Assembly (NCBI GenBank): GCA_017622845.1
Contig: JAGAQJ010000050.1
Location: 118,028-182,027 of the forward strand
DNA length: 64,000 nucleotides
Origin: Lachnospiraceae bacterium
GTDB taxonomy: Bacteria; Bacillota; Clostridia; Lachnospirales; Lachnospiraceae
Reading direction: 5' to 3'
The notes under the pieces are model-generated. The model was not told where the DNA came from, did no database searches, and was given only the letters and a program-made list of their open reading frames with translations. Both the position numbers and the translations under genes were made by a program. Below are positions 45,717 through 54,400 of this stretch, piece after piece. Numbering within the stretch: position 1 is the first letter of the stretch; each line of letters begins with the position of its first letter.

Positions 45717-46667
45717 TTATACCAGTACAGGCTCATTTTTTTCAATGATAGCTTCTACTTCCTCAATACTCTTTTCAACAATTTCCGCTATCTGTTTAGA
45801 AGTATAACCTTTCTTGTGCATATTGATGACAACTTCTGCTTTTCCAATAGCGATACCATTCTCTTTTATCCCCTGACTCAGATTGCACATAGCGCTCACA
45901 TCCTTTCTCATTTTATCATCTACTGGAATATGATACTCTGTTTCCATAATTCCTAACTTCTCATCAGCGGACAATTCCATTGATAAAATTGTATTCAGCA
46001 AACGATGCAGCTCATACTTCTCATCATACTCAGGAAACTCGTTTGCGATACCAATCATAACGATATTCAGCAAATCAAGACCGCCTTTCCACTGATAAGA
46101 ACTCAACAAATCATCTTTTACTAAATGGACATAAGCCATGCTGTTCTCATCCATGTTCATACAAACCCATATCGAAAATACACGCCTAATGTCATTATAG
46201 TTTGTCTTAACAAAATCCCGTTCCTTTTGCGAGGAAACAAGACGGCTTACATAGAATACTGCCCTGTTCAAAATATAATAGCTTGCAGGCTCGTCTTTCT
46301 GTGCTTCCAGATTGACAATCACCTGAGAAATGCCATCTTTCATCCGCACATAAAAGATAATGTCAAACCGGACAAGCCCCTCATTAACCTCCGCATTCTC
46401 CGTGTTCATGCCTACAATCCGCTGTCCGCCTTTTTCTTTTACCGCATTGGTCAGCCCCGGTTCCACCGGAACCACGCTTATGAACGGATCCCCTTCAATA
46501 TAGGATACTACGTCTTTCGGATTCATTCCATGGAACTCATCAACCGTCTTTACCAAAATATGCGCCAGAATGATTTTATTTCCTAACAGGCGTTTTGCCT
46601 GCTCATCATACTGAGCCTCTCTGTCTGTTGCGCTCACTGCATTTTTTATTTCTGTGTCCGTAGCCAT
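45717..46667 (-). CDS. Rpn-family PD-(D/E)xK nuclease (transposase-like)
   Basis: A 316-residue protein of the PD-(D/E)xK 'putative transposase/Rpn recombination-promoting nuclease' group. The N-terminal part has LLGNKIILAHILVKTVDEFH; the catalytic core has GLVRFDIIFYVRMKDGISQV with IVNLEAQKDEP (Asp, then E-x-Q). The C-terminal helix-turn-helix-like tail is KKGYTSKQIAEIVEKSIEEV. These proteins are multicopy in Lachnospiraceae, and their role (DNA mobility, defence or toxin-like) is unsettled. GGAGG lies just before the ATG. No terminal repeats or second IS gene were seen around it. Confidence 0.8.
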   Translation of the reverse strand: MATDTEIKNAVSATDREAQYDEQAKRLLGNKIILAHILVKTVDEFHGMNPKDVVSYIEGDPFISVVPVEPGLTNAVKEKGGQRIVGMNTENAEVNEGLVRFDIIFYVRMKDGISQVIVNLEAQKDEPASYYILNRAVFYVSRLVSSQKERDFVKTNYNDIRRVFSIWVCMNMDENSMAYVHLVKDDLLSSYQWKGGLDLLNIVMIGIANEFPEYDEKYELHRLLNTILSMELSADEKLGIMETEYHIPVDDKMRKDVSAMCNLSQGIKENGIAIGKAEVVINMHKKGYTSKQIAEIVEKSIEEVEAIIEKNEPVLV

Positions 46668-46757
46668 AACCTCCTTTGTTCAGTGGCAGGAATTGCAAAA
46701 GCCATTCCCTAAAGGTATATGACCTCATAATCATTATACCCTGGAACCGATGCCGAA

Positions 46758-46847
46758 TCAACCAGATTTTTTAGAAAAGAAAATTCGGCTCTTAATATTC
46801 CCGTACAGATGATGCTGTAAAAATGCTCCAATATCTTTTAGGTTCAC
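46758..46847 (-). CDS. Possible 29-residue ORF with a strong ribosome site
   Basis: AAAGGAGGGAAACG is followed by GTG and 28 further codons (VNLKDIGAFLQHHLYGNIKS, then RIFFSKKSG). The ribosome site is very good but the product is too short to judge and may be the start of a gene whose remainder was lost. The rest of 46668-47070 has no visible feature. Confidence 0.3.
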   Translation of the reverse strand: MNLKDIGAFLQHHLYGNIKSRIFFSKKSG

Positions 46848-47071
46848 CGTTTCCCTCCTTTCACATACATCCTGCCAGTTTCCCAAGCAAAAAAAACACG
46901 ACACAAAGCGAGAAATGCCGCTAATTATCCGGTTAGACACAGATGTCTGTTCCTATTTTAATGATTCAGAATAATGCACAATCGGGCAGGTGAATGTCCT
47001 TCTTCACCTACTTATGCACTGGACACTCATCGGTTCTACTAACAATCTTTTTCCAGGTACTCATATGCATA

Positions 47072-47113
47072 AAACGCGGCGGAAATCTTAAATCTAAGAT
47101 TTCCGCCGCGTTT
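47072..47113 (-). terminator. ileS terminator
   Basis: A perfect 19-base stem, AAACGCGGCGGAAATCTTA with its complement, has a four-base loop and continues into TTTT on the minus strand. It lies about 60 bases after the ileS stop. Confidence 0.88.
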
Positions 47114-47169
47114 ATCAACATTTCCAAAATGTTTTAGGATATTTATCCACATTATCTGAATGCAGAATG

Positions 47170-50100
47170 TTAAATTCTCTCCACGCCAATCGTTACATTC
47201 TCACCATTGACATTCCACTCCTTAGCGATACCGCCCTCGCCATATATAAATCCATCAGCAAGAACCTTTTCGCCGATTGGCTTTTCATTTTTCTTCACAA
47301 CCTCAGCAATCTTTTCATTGCCGCTGATGTATACCTTGATATGGTCCATCACCTCAAAGCCGGAATCCTTACGCATGGTCTGCACTTTGCTGATTACCTC
47401 GTAGACAAAGCCCTCCTCAATCAGCTCCTCTGTAAGGTTTGTATCAAGCACAACGGTCACGGTATTATCTGCCTCTGTCACATAGCCTTCCTTCTGTGAG
47501 ATATCAATGAGAAGGTCTTCCTCTGTCAGCTTCACCTGCGTGCCGTTCACATCAAATGCGATAAAGCCGTTTGCCTTCAGCTCATCCATCGCAGCATTTC
47601 CGTCAATTGCAGAAAGGGTCTCGCGGATGCCGCCAAGCTGCTTGCCGTACTTAGGTCCTACGGTCTTAAGCTGCGGCTTGAAGGTGTATGTCGTGAACTC
47701 CCTTACATCATCTGTAAAGACAACCTTCTTGACATTCAGCTCATCCTCAATGATTTCCTGATAAAATGCGCCAAGCGTAAACGGCGCCTTGATAAACATG
47801 GTGCTGATTGGCTGTCTGTTCTTGATGTTTGCCGTATTCCTGCAGGCACGTCCCATAACAACCGTCTTTAACACTGCCTCCATATCCGCCTCAAGCTGCT
47901 TATCAATCAGCTTCTCATCAACGGTCGGGAAGTCGCACAGATGAACGCTTTCCGGAGCAGATTTATCAATGCTGCACACCAGATTTCTGTAGATATCCTC
48001 TGTCATAAAAGGAATCATCGGCGCTGCCGCCTTGGAAATCGTCACAAGGGCTGTGTAGAGTGTCATGTAAGCATTAATCTTATCCTGCTCCATACCCTTT
48101 GCCCAGAAACGCTCGCGGCTGCGTCTTACGTACCAGTTGCTCATCTCGTCAACAAACTCCTGCAAAGCTCTTGCCGCCTCGGGGATTCTGTAATTGGCTA
48201 AATTCTCATCAACCTCTCCGACTACCGTGTTCAGCTTTGACAAAAGCCATTTATCCATAACCGAAAGCTTATCATATTCCAGTGCATACTTGGTCGCGTC
48301 AAACTCGTCAATATTTGCATAAAGCACAAAGAATGCATAGGTATTCCACAGCGTACCCATGAATTTGCGCTGTCCCTCCTGCACTGCCTTGCCGTGGAAA
48401 CGGTTTGGAAGCCACGGAGCAGAGTTGATATAGAAATACCAGCGGATTGCATCTGCGCCATAAGTTTCCAGCGCTTCAAACGGGTCTACGGCGTTGCCCT
48501 TTGACTTGCTCATCTTCTGCCCGTTCTCGTCCTGTACATGACCCAGTACGATAACATTTTCATATGGAGCCTTGTTAAACAAAAGGGTAGACTCTGCCAT
48601 CAGCGAATAGAACCAGCCGCGCGTCTGGTCAACTGCCTCGGAGATAAACTGTGCCGGGAACTGCTGCTCGAACAAGTCTTTATTTTCAAACGGATAATGA
48701 TGCTGTGCAAACGGCATCGCACCGGAATCAAACCAGCAGTCGATAACCTCCGGCACTCTGTGCATCTCCTTGCCGCAGTCAGGACACTTGAAGGTCACTT
48801 CATCGATATAAGGTCTGTGAAGCTCAACCTGCGCAGCTTCCGGATTGCCGCTTCTTTCAGCCAGCTCCTTGCGGCTTCCGATACACTCCTGATGTCCGCA
48901 CTCGCACTCCCATACGTTGAGCGGCGTACCCCAGTAGCGGTTACGCGAGATACCCCAGTCCTGAATATTCTCAAGCCAGTCACCGAAGCGTCCCTTGCCG
49001 ATAGACTCAGGAATCCAGTTTACAGTATTATTGTTTCTTACCAAATCGTCCTTTACGGCTGTCATCTTGATGAACCATGACTCACGCGCATAGTAGATGA
49101 GCGGTGTGTCGCAGCGCCAGCAGTGAGGATACTCATGCTCGAACTTCGGAGCGTCAAATAAGAGTCCCTTATCCTCCAAATCCTTTAATACCATCGGGTC
49201 TGCTTTCTTGACAAATACACCTGCATATGCCGTCTCCTCTGTCATCTCACCCTTTCCGTTGACAAGCTGTACAAACGGCAAATCGTAATTGCGTCCCACC
49301 TTGGCATCGTCCTCACCGAATGCAGGCGCGATATGTACGATACCGGTACCGTCTGTCATGGTAACATAGCTGTCACAGGTAATAAAATGAGCCTTTTTGT
49401 GCTGCTTTTCGATAATGCCTGCCGCAAAGTCAAACAGCGGCTCATACTCTTTTCTCTCTAAATCCGTACCCTTATAGGTTTCAAGCACCTCGTATGCCTT
49501 AGCGCCCTCCTCTGCAAGCTTGCCAAGAACCTTGTCAAGAAGCGCCTCCGCCATATAATACGTGTAGCCATCCACAGCCTTCACTTTGCAATAAGTCTCA
49601 TCAGGATTGACGCAGAGTGCAACGTTAGAGGGCAGTGTCCAAGGGGTCGTTGTCCACACAAGAAAATAAGCGTCCTCGCCGACTACCTTAAAGCGTACCA
49701 CTGCAGAACGCTCTTTTACGGTCTTATAACCCTGTGCCACCTCCTGTGAAGAAAGCGGTGTTCCGCAGCGCGGACAGTACGGCACAATCTTAAAGCCCTT
49801 ATACAGCAGCTTTTTATTCCAAATCTCCTTTAATGCCCACCACTCAGACTCAATAAAATTATCATCATAGGTAACGTAAGGATGTTCCATGTCAGCCCAG
49901 AAACCAACGGTTCCTGAGAAGTCCTCCCACATTCCCTTGTATTTCCATACGGATTCCTTACACTTTTTGATGAAAGGCTCCATACCATATTCCTCAATCT
50001 GCTCCTTACCGTTTAAGCCAAGAAGCTTCTCCACCTCAAGCTCAACCGGAAGACCATGCGTATCCCAGCCTGCCTTACGCGGTACCATATAACCCTTCAT

Positions 50101-50319
50101 CGTGCGGTAACGCGGAATCATATCCTTGATAACACGTGTCAGCACATGCCCGATATGCGGTTTGCCGTTTGCAGTCGGCGGACCGTCATAAAACGTGTAA
50201 GTTTCCCCCTCCTTACGGCTGTCCATACTCTTTTGGAAGATATTGTTTTCTTTCCAAAACTTCCCAACATTTTTTTCCCTGTCCACAAAGTTCAGGTTGG
50301 TGTCTACTTTGTTATACAT
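47170..50319 (-). CDS. ileS: Isoleucyl-tRNA synthetase, eukaryote-like type 2
   Basis: A 1049-residue class I synthetase. PPTANGKPHIGHVLTRVIKD carries the HIGH motif (His55-His58), GWDTHGLPVE is the IleRS signature, and GQKMSKSKGNAVDPFE carries KMSKS. The editing CP1 domain has WTTTPWTLPSNVALCVNP. The length and the opening (VDREKNVGKFWKENNIFQKS) match the longer type 2 IleRS, the form related to eukaryotic enzymes and usually insensitive to mupirocin. It charges tRNA-Ile in the cytoplasm. AGGAGG lies before the ATG. A T-box leader controls it. Confidence 0.95.
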   Translation of the reverse strand: MYNKVDTNLNFVDREKNVGKFWKENNIFQKSMDSRKEGETYTFYDGPPTANGKPHIGHVLTRVIKDMIPRYRTMKGYMVPRKAGWDTHGLPVELEVEKLLGLNGKEQIEEYGMEPFIKKCKESVWKYKGMWEDFSGTVGFWADMEHPYVTYDDNFIESEWWALKEIWNKKLLYKGFKIVPYCPRCGTPLSSQEVAQGYKTVKERSAVVRFKVVGEDAYFLVWTTTPWTLPSNVALCVNPDETYCKVKAVDGYTYYMAEALLDKVLGKLAEEGAKAYEVLETYKGTDLERKEYEPLFDFAAGIIEKQHKKAHFITCDSYVTMTDGTGIVHIAPAFGEDDAKVGRNYDLPFVQLVNGKGEMTEETAYAGVFVKKADPMVLKDLEDKGLLFDAPKFEHEYPHCWRCDTPLIYYARESWFIKMTAVKDDLVRNNNTVNWIPESIGKGRFGDWLENIQDWGISRNRYWGTPLNVWECECGHQECIGSRKELAERSGNPEAAQVELHRPYIDEVTFKCPDCGKEMHRVPEVIDCWFDSGAMPFAQHHYPFENKDLFEQQFPAQFISEAVDQTRGWFYSLMAESTLLFNKAPYENVIVLGHVQDENGQKMSKSKGNAVDPFEALETYGADAIRWYFYINSAPWLPNRFHGKAVQEGQRKFMGTLWNTYAFFVLYANIDEFDATKYALEYDKLSVMDKWLLSKLNTVVGEVDENLANYRIPEAARALQEFVDEMSNWYVRRSRERFWAKGMEQDKINAYMTLYTALVTISKAAAPMIPFMTEDIYRNLVCSIDKSAPESVHLCDFPTVDEKLIDKQLEADMEAVLKTVVMGRACRNTANIKNRQPISTMFIKAPFTLGAFYQEIIEDELNVKKVVFTDDVREFTTYTFKPQLKTVGPKYGKQLGGIRETLSAIDGNAAMDELKANGFIAFDVNGTQVKLTEEDLLIDISQKEGYVTEADNTVTVVLDTNLTEELIEEGFVYEVISKVQTMRKDSGFEVMDHIKVYISGNEKIAEVVKKNEKPIGEKVLADGFIYGEGGIAKEWNVNGENVTIGVERI

Positions 50320-50337
50320 TTCCTTCCTCCTAATTAA

Positions 50338-50665
50338 AATGAAAAGGCTCTCATCCTGTAAATAGGACGAGAGCCTTACTATCGTTTATACCACCTAATT
50401 ACAATGTACTCCGCTTTCTTTCCGTCATAATGATTCTGCTGCTTTCCAAGTATGAGCAAAAAGAAAACTTTTATACCCGTTCCCTGTAACGTAGGAAATA
50501 CGTCAGCGCCTACTCTGCCTGCCGAAGCAATTCGACCGGTTATTTCAGCCTGCAACTCGGGAGTGATATTCCGTAAGCGCTTACTCATACCGGCTTCCAC
50601 CTGTCTCCGGCTCTCTGTGATTTTCCAAGCTTACGTACTGTCTCTGTCATCGTCTTTATTTTATA
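50338..50665 (-). promoter_or_regulatory. T-box riboswitch of ileS
   Basis: The leader runs from about 50665 leftwards. It contains a long Stem I region (AGAGAGCCGGAGACAGG ... GAAGCCGGTATGAG), a T-box-like sequence AATTAGGTGGTATAAACG (near 50381-50400), and a terminator, AAGGCTCTCGTCCT paired with AGGATGAGAGCCTT (50344-50377), followed by TTTTCATTTT. Uncharged tRNA-Ile would pair with the specifier and the T-box to prevent termination. A 73-codon ORF inside the leader is a by-product. The specifier codon was not assigned with confidence. Confidence 0.85.
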
Positions 50666-50671
50666 TATGCC

Positions 50672-50701
50672 ATTATAGACGCACCAATCTTGACTTGTCA
50701 A
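50672..50701 (-). promoter_or_regulatory. ileS promoter
   Basis: TTGACA (50696-50701) and TATAAT (50672-50677) on the minus strand are both perfect matches to consensus, 18 bases apart. Confidence 0.85.
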
Positions 50702-50740
50702 GAAGGTTTTTGAATCGAATATAGCAGTCGGTAACCGCTC

Positions 50741-50815
50741 ATCCTTTTGTGTATTTTTATCCGGACGAAAACGGCAGATAGTATCCCTCCGACTGCCATT
50801 GGTTCCGACTAATTA
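50741..50815. repeat. Fragment of the dispersed hairpin repeat (50.8 kb)
   Basis: CCGGACGAAAACGGCAGATA followed by GTATCCCTCCGACTGCCATT and GGTTCCGA matches the left part of the 60.7-kb element almost base for base and then stops. It separates the ileS promoter from the gamma carbonic anhydrase gene. Confidence 0.7.
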
Positions 50816-50959
50816 TTACTATTGATAAATGCAAACAATTGCGATATGATTTTTATACCTTCCATTTGCAAGAGCACACACGGTCAGAACAGCGTAAATT
50901 TTGTGCCCTTGTAAACTGAGAGGAAACATAATGTGAAACATTTTCAGGAGGTATTTCCC

Positions 50960-51433
50960 TTGTATAAAAATGTATATATTGCGCCGGGTGCCTATGTGGT
51001 GGGCGATGTCTCTTTGGGAGAATCTGTGGGAATCTGGTACAATGCGGTCGTCCGCGGAGATACGAATGCTATTTATATCGGAAATAACAGCAATGTGCAG
51101 GACAACGCTACCCTGCACACCGACGCAGGCTTTCAGGTACACGTCGGAGAGGGCGTCACAATCGGCCACAATGCCATCGTCCACGGCTGTACCGTAGGCG
51201 ATAATACCGTTATCGGAATGGGCAGCATTATCCTCAGCGGCGCCAAAATCGGCAGAAACTGCATTATCGGCGCCGGCTCGCTTGTCACTGGTAAAATGTG
51301 CATTCCCGACAATTCGCTTGCTTTCGGCAATCCTGCCAAGGTGGTAAGAATGGTCACAGAAGAAGAAATTGAAGCAAACAAGCAAAATGCTGCACATTAT
51401 GTGGAGCTGATGCAGCAAAGCCTGCTTCCTTAA
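50960..51433 (+). CDS. Gamma-class carbonic anhydrase family protein
   Basis: A 157-residue left-handed beta-helix protein. The start is taken as TTG at 50960, because AGGAGG lies eight bases upstream and the product then begins YKNVYIAPGAYVVGDVSLG as relatives do; a GTG nine codons earlier has only a weak ribosome site. The hexapeptide repeats are clear (VGDVSLGESVGIWYNAVVRG; VTIGHNAIVHGCTVGDNTVI), and the metal-binding histidines in ATLHTD and GHNAIVHG are kept. It may hydrate CO2 or act as a related acyltransferase-fold protein. It converges on the jet operon, with the two stops almost touching. Confidence 0.9.
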   Translation: MYKNVYIAPGAYVVGDVSLGESVGIWYNAVVRGDTNAIYIGNNSNVQDNATLHTDAGFQVHVGEGVTIGHNAIVHGCTVGDNTVIGMGSIILSGAKIGRNCIIGAGSLVTGKMCIPDNSLAFGNPAKVVRMVTEEEIEANKQNAAHYVELMQQSLLP

Positions 51434-54400
51434 AACAGCAGGCTCTGCTGCCCTACCACTTCAATTTGTGAGCTTACCAGCGTTTCCTCTTCTGCTCCGC
51501 GCAGGTGCTCGCCCCTTACATACTGCATGCCGCCGCGCAGGCTTGAAGCAACCAGATTGAGTACATAAATGTTGTCAAACCTTCCGTATATGGAATCCCC
51601 GCCGAGTCCTGAGAAACAGATAAGCTGGGTATTCATCTTATCAGCCATATCCATCAGCGGCTTTAAAAGGTGCGCCGCATTCGTCTGCGCAAACGGATTG
51701 TCCATGACAAGCACCTTTCCCTCATTGCGGTCTGCAAAAATGTCAGTCTCATCACGGCGCATATAATACAGCAGACTTGAAAGAATGACAAAAGCCGTCA
51801 GGAATCCTTCGCCTCCTGAGTTTTTGGCTGCCTGCGCCCACGTAATCGGATACTCTCTCTGCGCTTCAATCTTATACAGCTTAATCTGCACATTTCCGGT
51901 ACCTACAATGCTGTCGTACAGATTTTTTGTCGTGATTCTTGTGCCGAAATACTCCTGCGGATTTTCATTTCTTTCCAGTATTTCCACACCCTTTACCGTA
52001 AGCTCATCCAGAAAATCATTCAGTCTCAGCAGATACATGCCCTCCTGCTGCGTCCAGTCGGGAAGCTGGAGCTTCAGCATTTTCACCGACTTCTCCCTGA
52101 TAGTGATGGTGGAATTGCTGTCAATCTGTCCCAAATTTCTGTGAACCTCCTGACAATAATCACTTAGAAGCTCCACAATACGCTCCTTTTCTTTCTCCAC
52201 AAGGGAGATGTCCACTGCAAGCTTTTCCATCTGGCTGTTGTAAGACTGCAGGGTTGTGTCAAGCTGCGCAAGCACCAGAGAAGCGCTGTCCACAAGGGAA
52301 AACAGGGATTCCAAGGGCTTTTTGTAATAGTCCTCCTGATACGCCGGCTTCTGCATCATCTTGTATAAGTACGCAGCAAGCCTGCTCTTTTTGTTCTCCC
52401 GCTCCTCCTTGAAATTCCTGTAATCGCGCAGCAGCCTTCCCTGAAAATCACGCAGTGCCTTTGTGTCCAGCAGGGTGAGGTCCGTCTCCCACTGCGGCGC
52501 CTGCCTGCACACAAAATCCTCATATTCTGCAAGGGTGTTCAGCGCCTCTCCCAGACCTTTCAGCTTCCGGTCAGTCTTTGCAATCTCCTTATCAATCGTT
52601 TCCAGCCGGAACTTCATCTGATTCATCGCCGCCTGAAACTCTGTATTTTTAATTTCCTGTCCGGAAAGCGGCTCCTCCTTTTGGCATTTCTCAAGCATAT
52701 CCTTTTTCCGGTTCTCAATCCTGCTCTGGCATACTGCCGTCTTTTTATCTTCCTCATTCCACTGCCTGTCCTTGAGCGCAAGCTTCTTTTTCCTGTCCTC
52801 AAGCAGTATCTCCTGATGCGTCTCTTCTTTTTCGCTGTACTGGATTCCCGACCAGCTCTCCTGTGCAAGACTGTATTTCTTAGCCATTCTGTCAAGCTCC
52901 CGAAGCGCCTTGTCCCTGCTTGCTGCTGTCCTCTGGAGCTGCGCTTCAAGGTCCTGAAGCTGCATCGACATTCTGGAGGTAATCGCTTCGAAACGGACCT
53001 CCTGCTCCTGAGCCGCTGCAGGTATCGGGATATCCTGCTCTGTCACGGCATCTCTGTACTCTTCATATACATGATATTTTTCCCTGTATTCCGAAGTCTT
53101 TTTATGAAGCTGCGCAAGCTCGCCTTCGATGCTCTTAATCCGCTCCCTGCTCTTTTCGAGAGTCTCCCTGATAAGCTTTCTGTTCTGCTCACTCCTCTCC
53201 TGTTCCTTCCGGCAGTGCGCCATCGTCTTCATGCACTCTGTATAAAACTCATACTCCCTGCAGAACAGCTCAAAACTTTTCTCTCTTTTCTGCATTGTTT
53301 CCACCGCGCGCTGTTCCTCAGAAATATCTGCTGCAAGCTTTGCAGCATAAGCCTCGTTTTTCTGCGCATCATTTTTCAGCGCAGTAATGCTCTGGTCAAG
53401 CGTCTCCGCCTTTGCCTTTAATTCTGACATTTGTGTCATATTTTTGTCATAACGTTCCTTTGTGAGCCTTTGATTGCGAAGCCGCTCCTTCTTCTCAAAA
53501 TACTCCTCATACTCACGCTTTCTGACAGCAGTCTGTTCCTTCTTGTCCCGAATCTGCCGTTCCTTCTCCATTACCAAAAGGCGAAGCGCCTCCTCATCCA
53601 GCAGCTTCTCATTGAACCACACAAAAAAGCTGATTCCCGACAGCTCAAGCAGACCGCTGTCCTGTTCCAGAACAGCTTCCTCAAGCCGTTCGCGCAGAAT
53701 GATTGGCACAGGAAAGGAAGTATAAATTTCTCTGTCATGCTCCGAAAGCACCTTCATGTCCTGCCTTGTCAAAATAAGCGCATACGGCAGAAAAGGCTGG
53801 CTGCGCACAAGCCGCTCATTTTCTTGCTGAGAATAGCCGTTTTTCTTAAGCCAGTCCATACCATAGACAATGTTGATATTCAGCCTTTCAAAAAGCTCCT
53901 CAAGCTCTCCCGGAAGCTCAAGCACCTTTCCCTGTGTCAGACGCACAAATTCCTTCTGAAGCCCATCCTCCTCCTTTTCGAGCATTCGCTTTGCCTGCTC
54001 GCACTCAGCAAGCTTACGGTCAGCAGACGCAAGGATTTTATCCATGTTCCACTGTTCCCTGATGTCCAAATCAAAATAGCGCAGGATGACATGCCGCTCG
54101 GAAAGCTCCCTGTCATATTCTGCCTTTTCCTTCTCAAGACCGGACAGCTCATGTTCCTGCCTGATACGCTCCTTCTGCCTGTCATCAATGTCGCGCAGCA
54201 ATGACCTTTGCCGCTCATTTGCTTCCTCAAGCTGTTTCTTGTGGGTAATGCAGTCTCTTTGCTTCTCCTCCAGCTCCTTTTCATACTGCTGCCTTTTGAT
54301 ATCCAGATATCCCGGCTCATACTCACCCATAATATTTCTGGCAAATGCTTCCTTAAAATCCTCATTAAAGCGATCCTCGATACGGTTAAAGCCTTTCATG

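Noticed and set aside
45717-46667. Complete insertion sequence around the Rpn-family gene
   Set aside because: No terminal inverted repeats or target duplication were found, and the gene has its own terminator.
50379-50600. 73-residue minus-strand ORF upstream of ileS
   Set aside because: It falls within the T-box leader; the conserved feature here is RNA structure, not protein.
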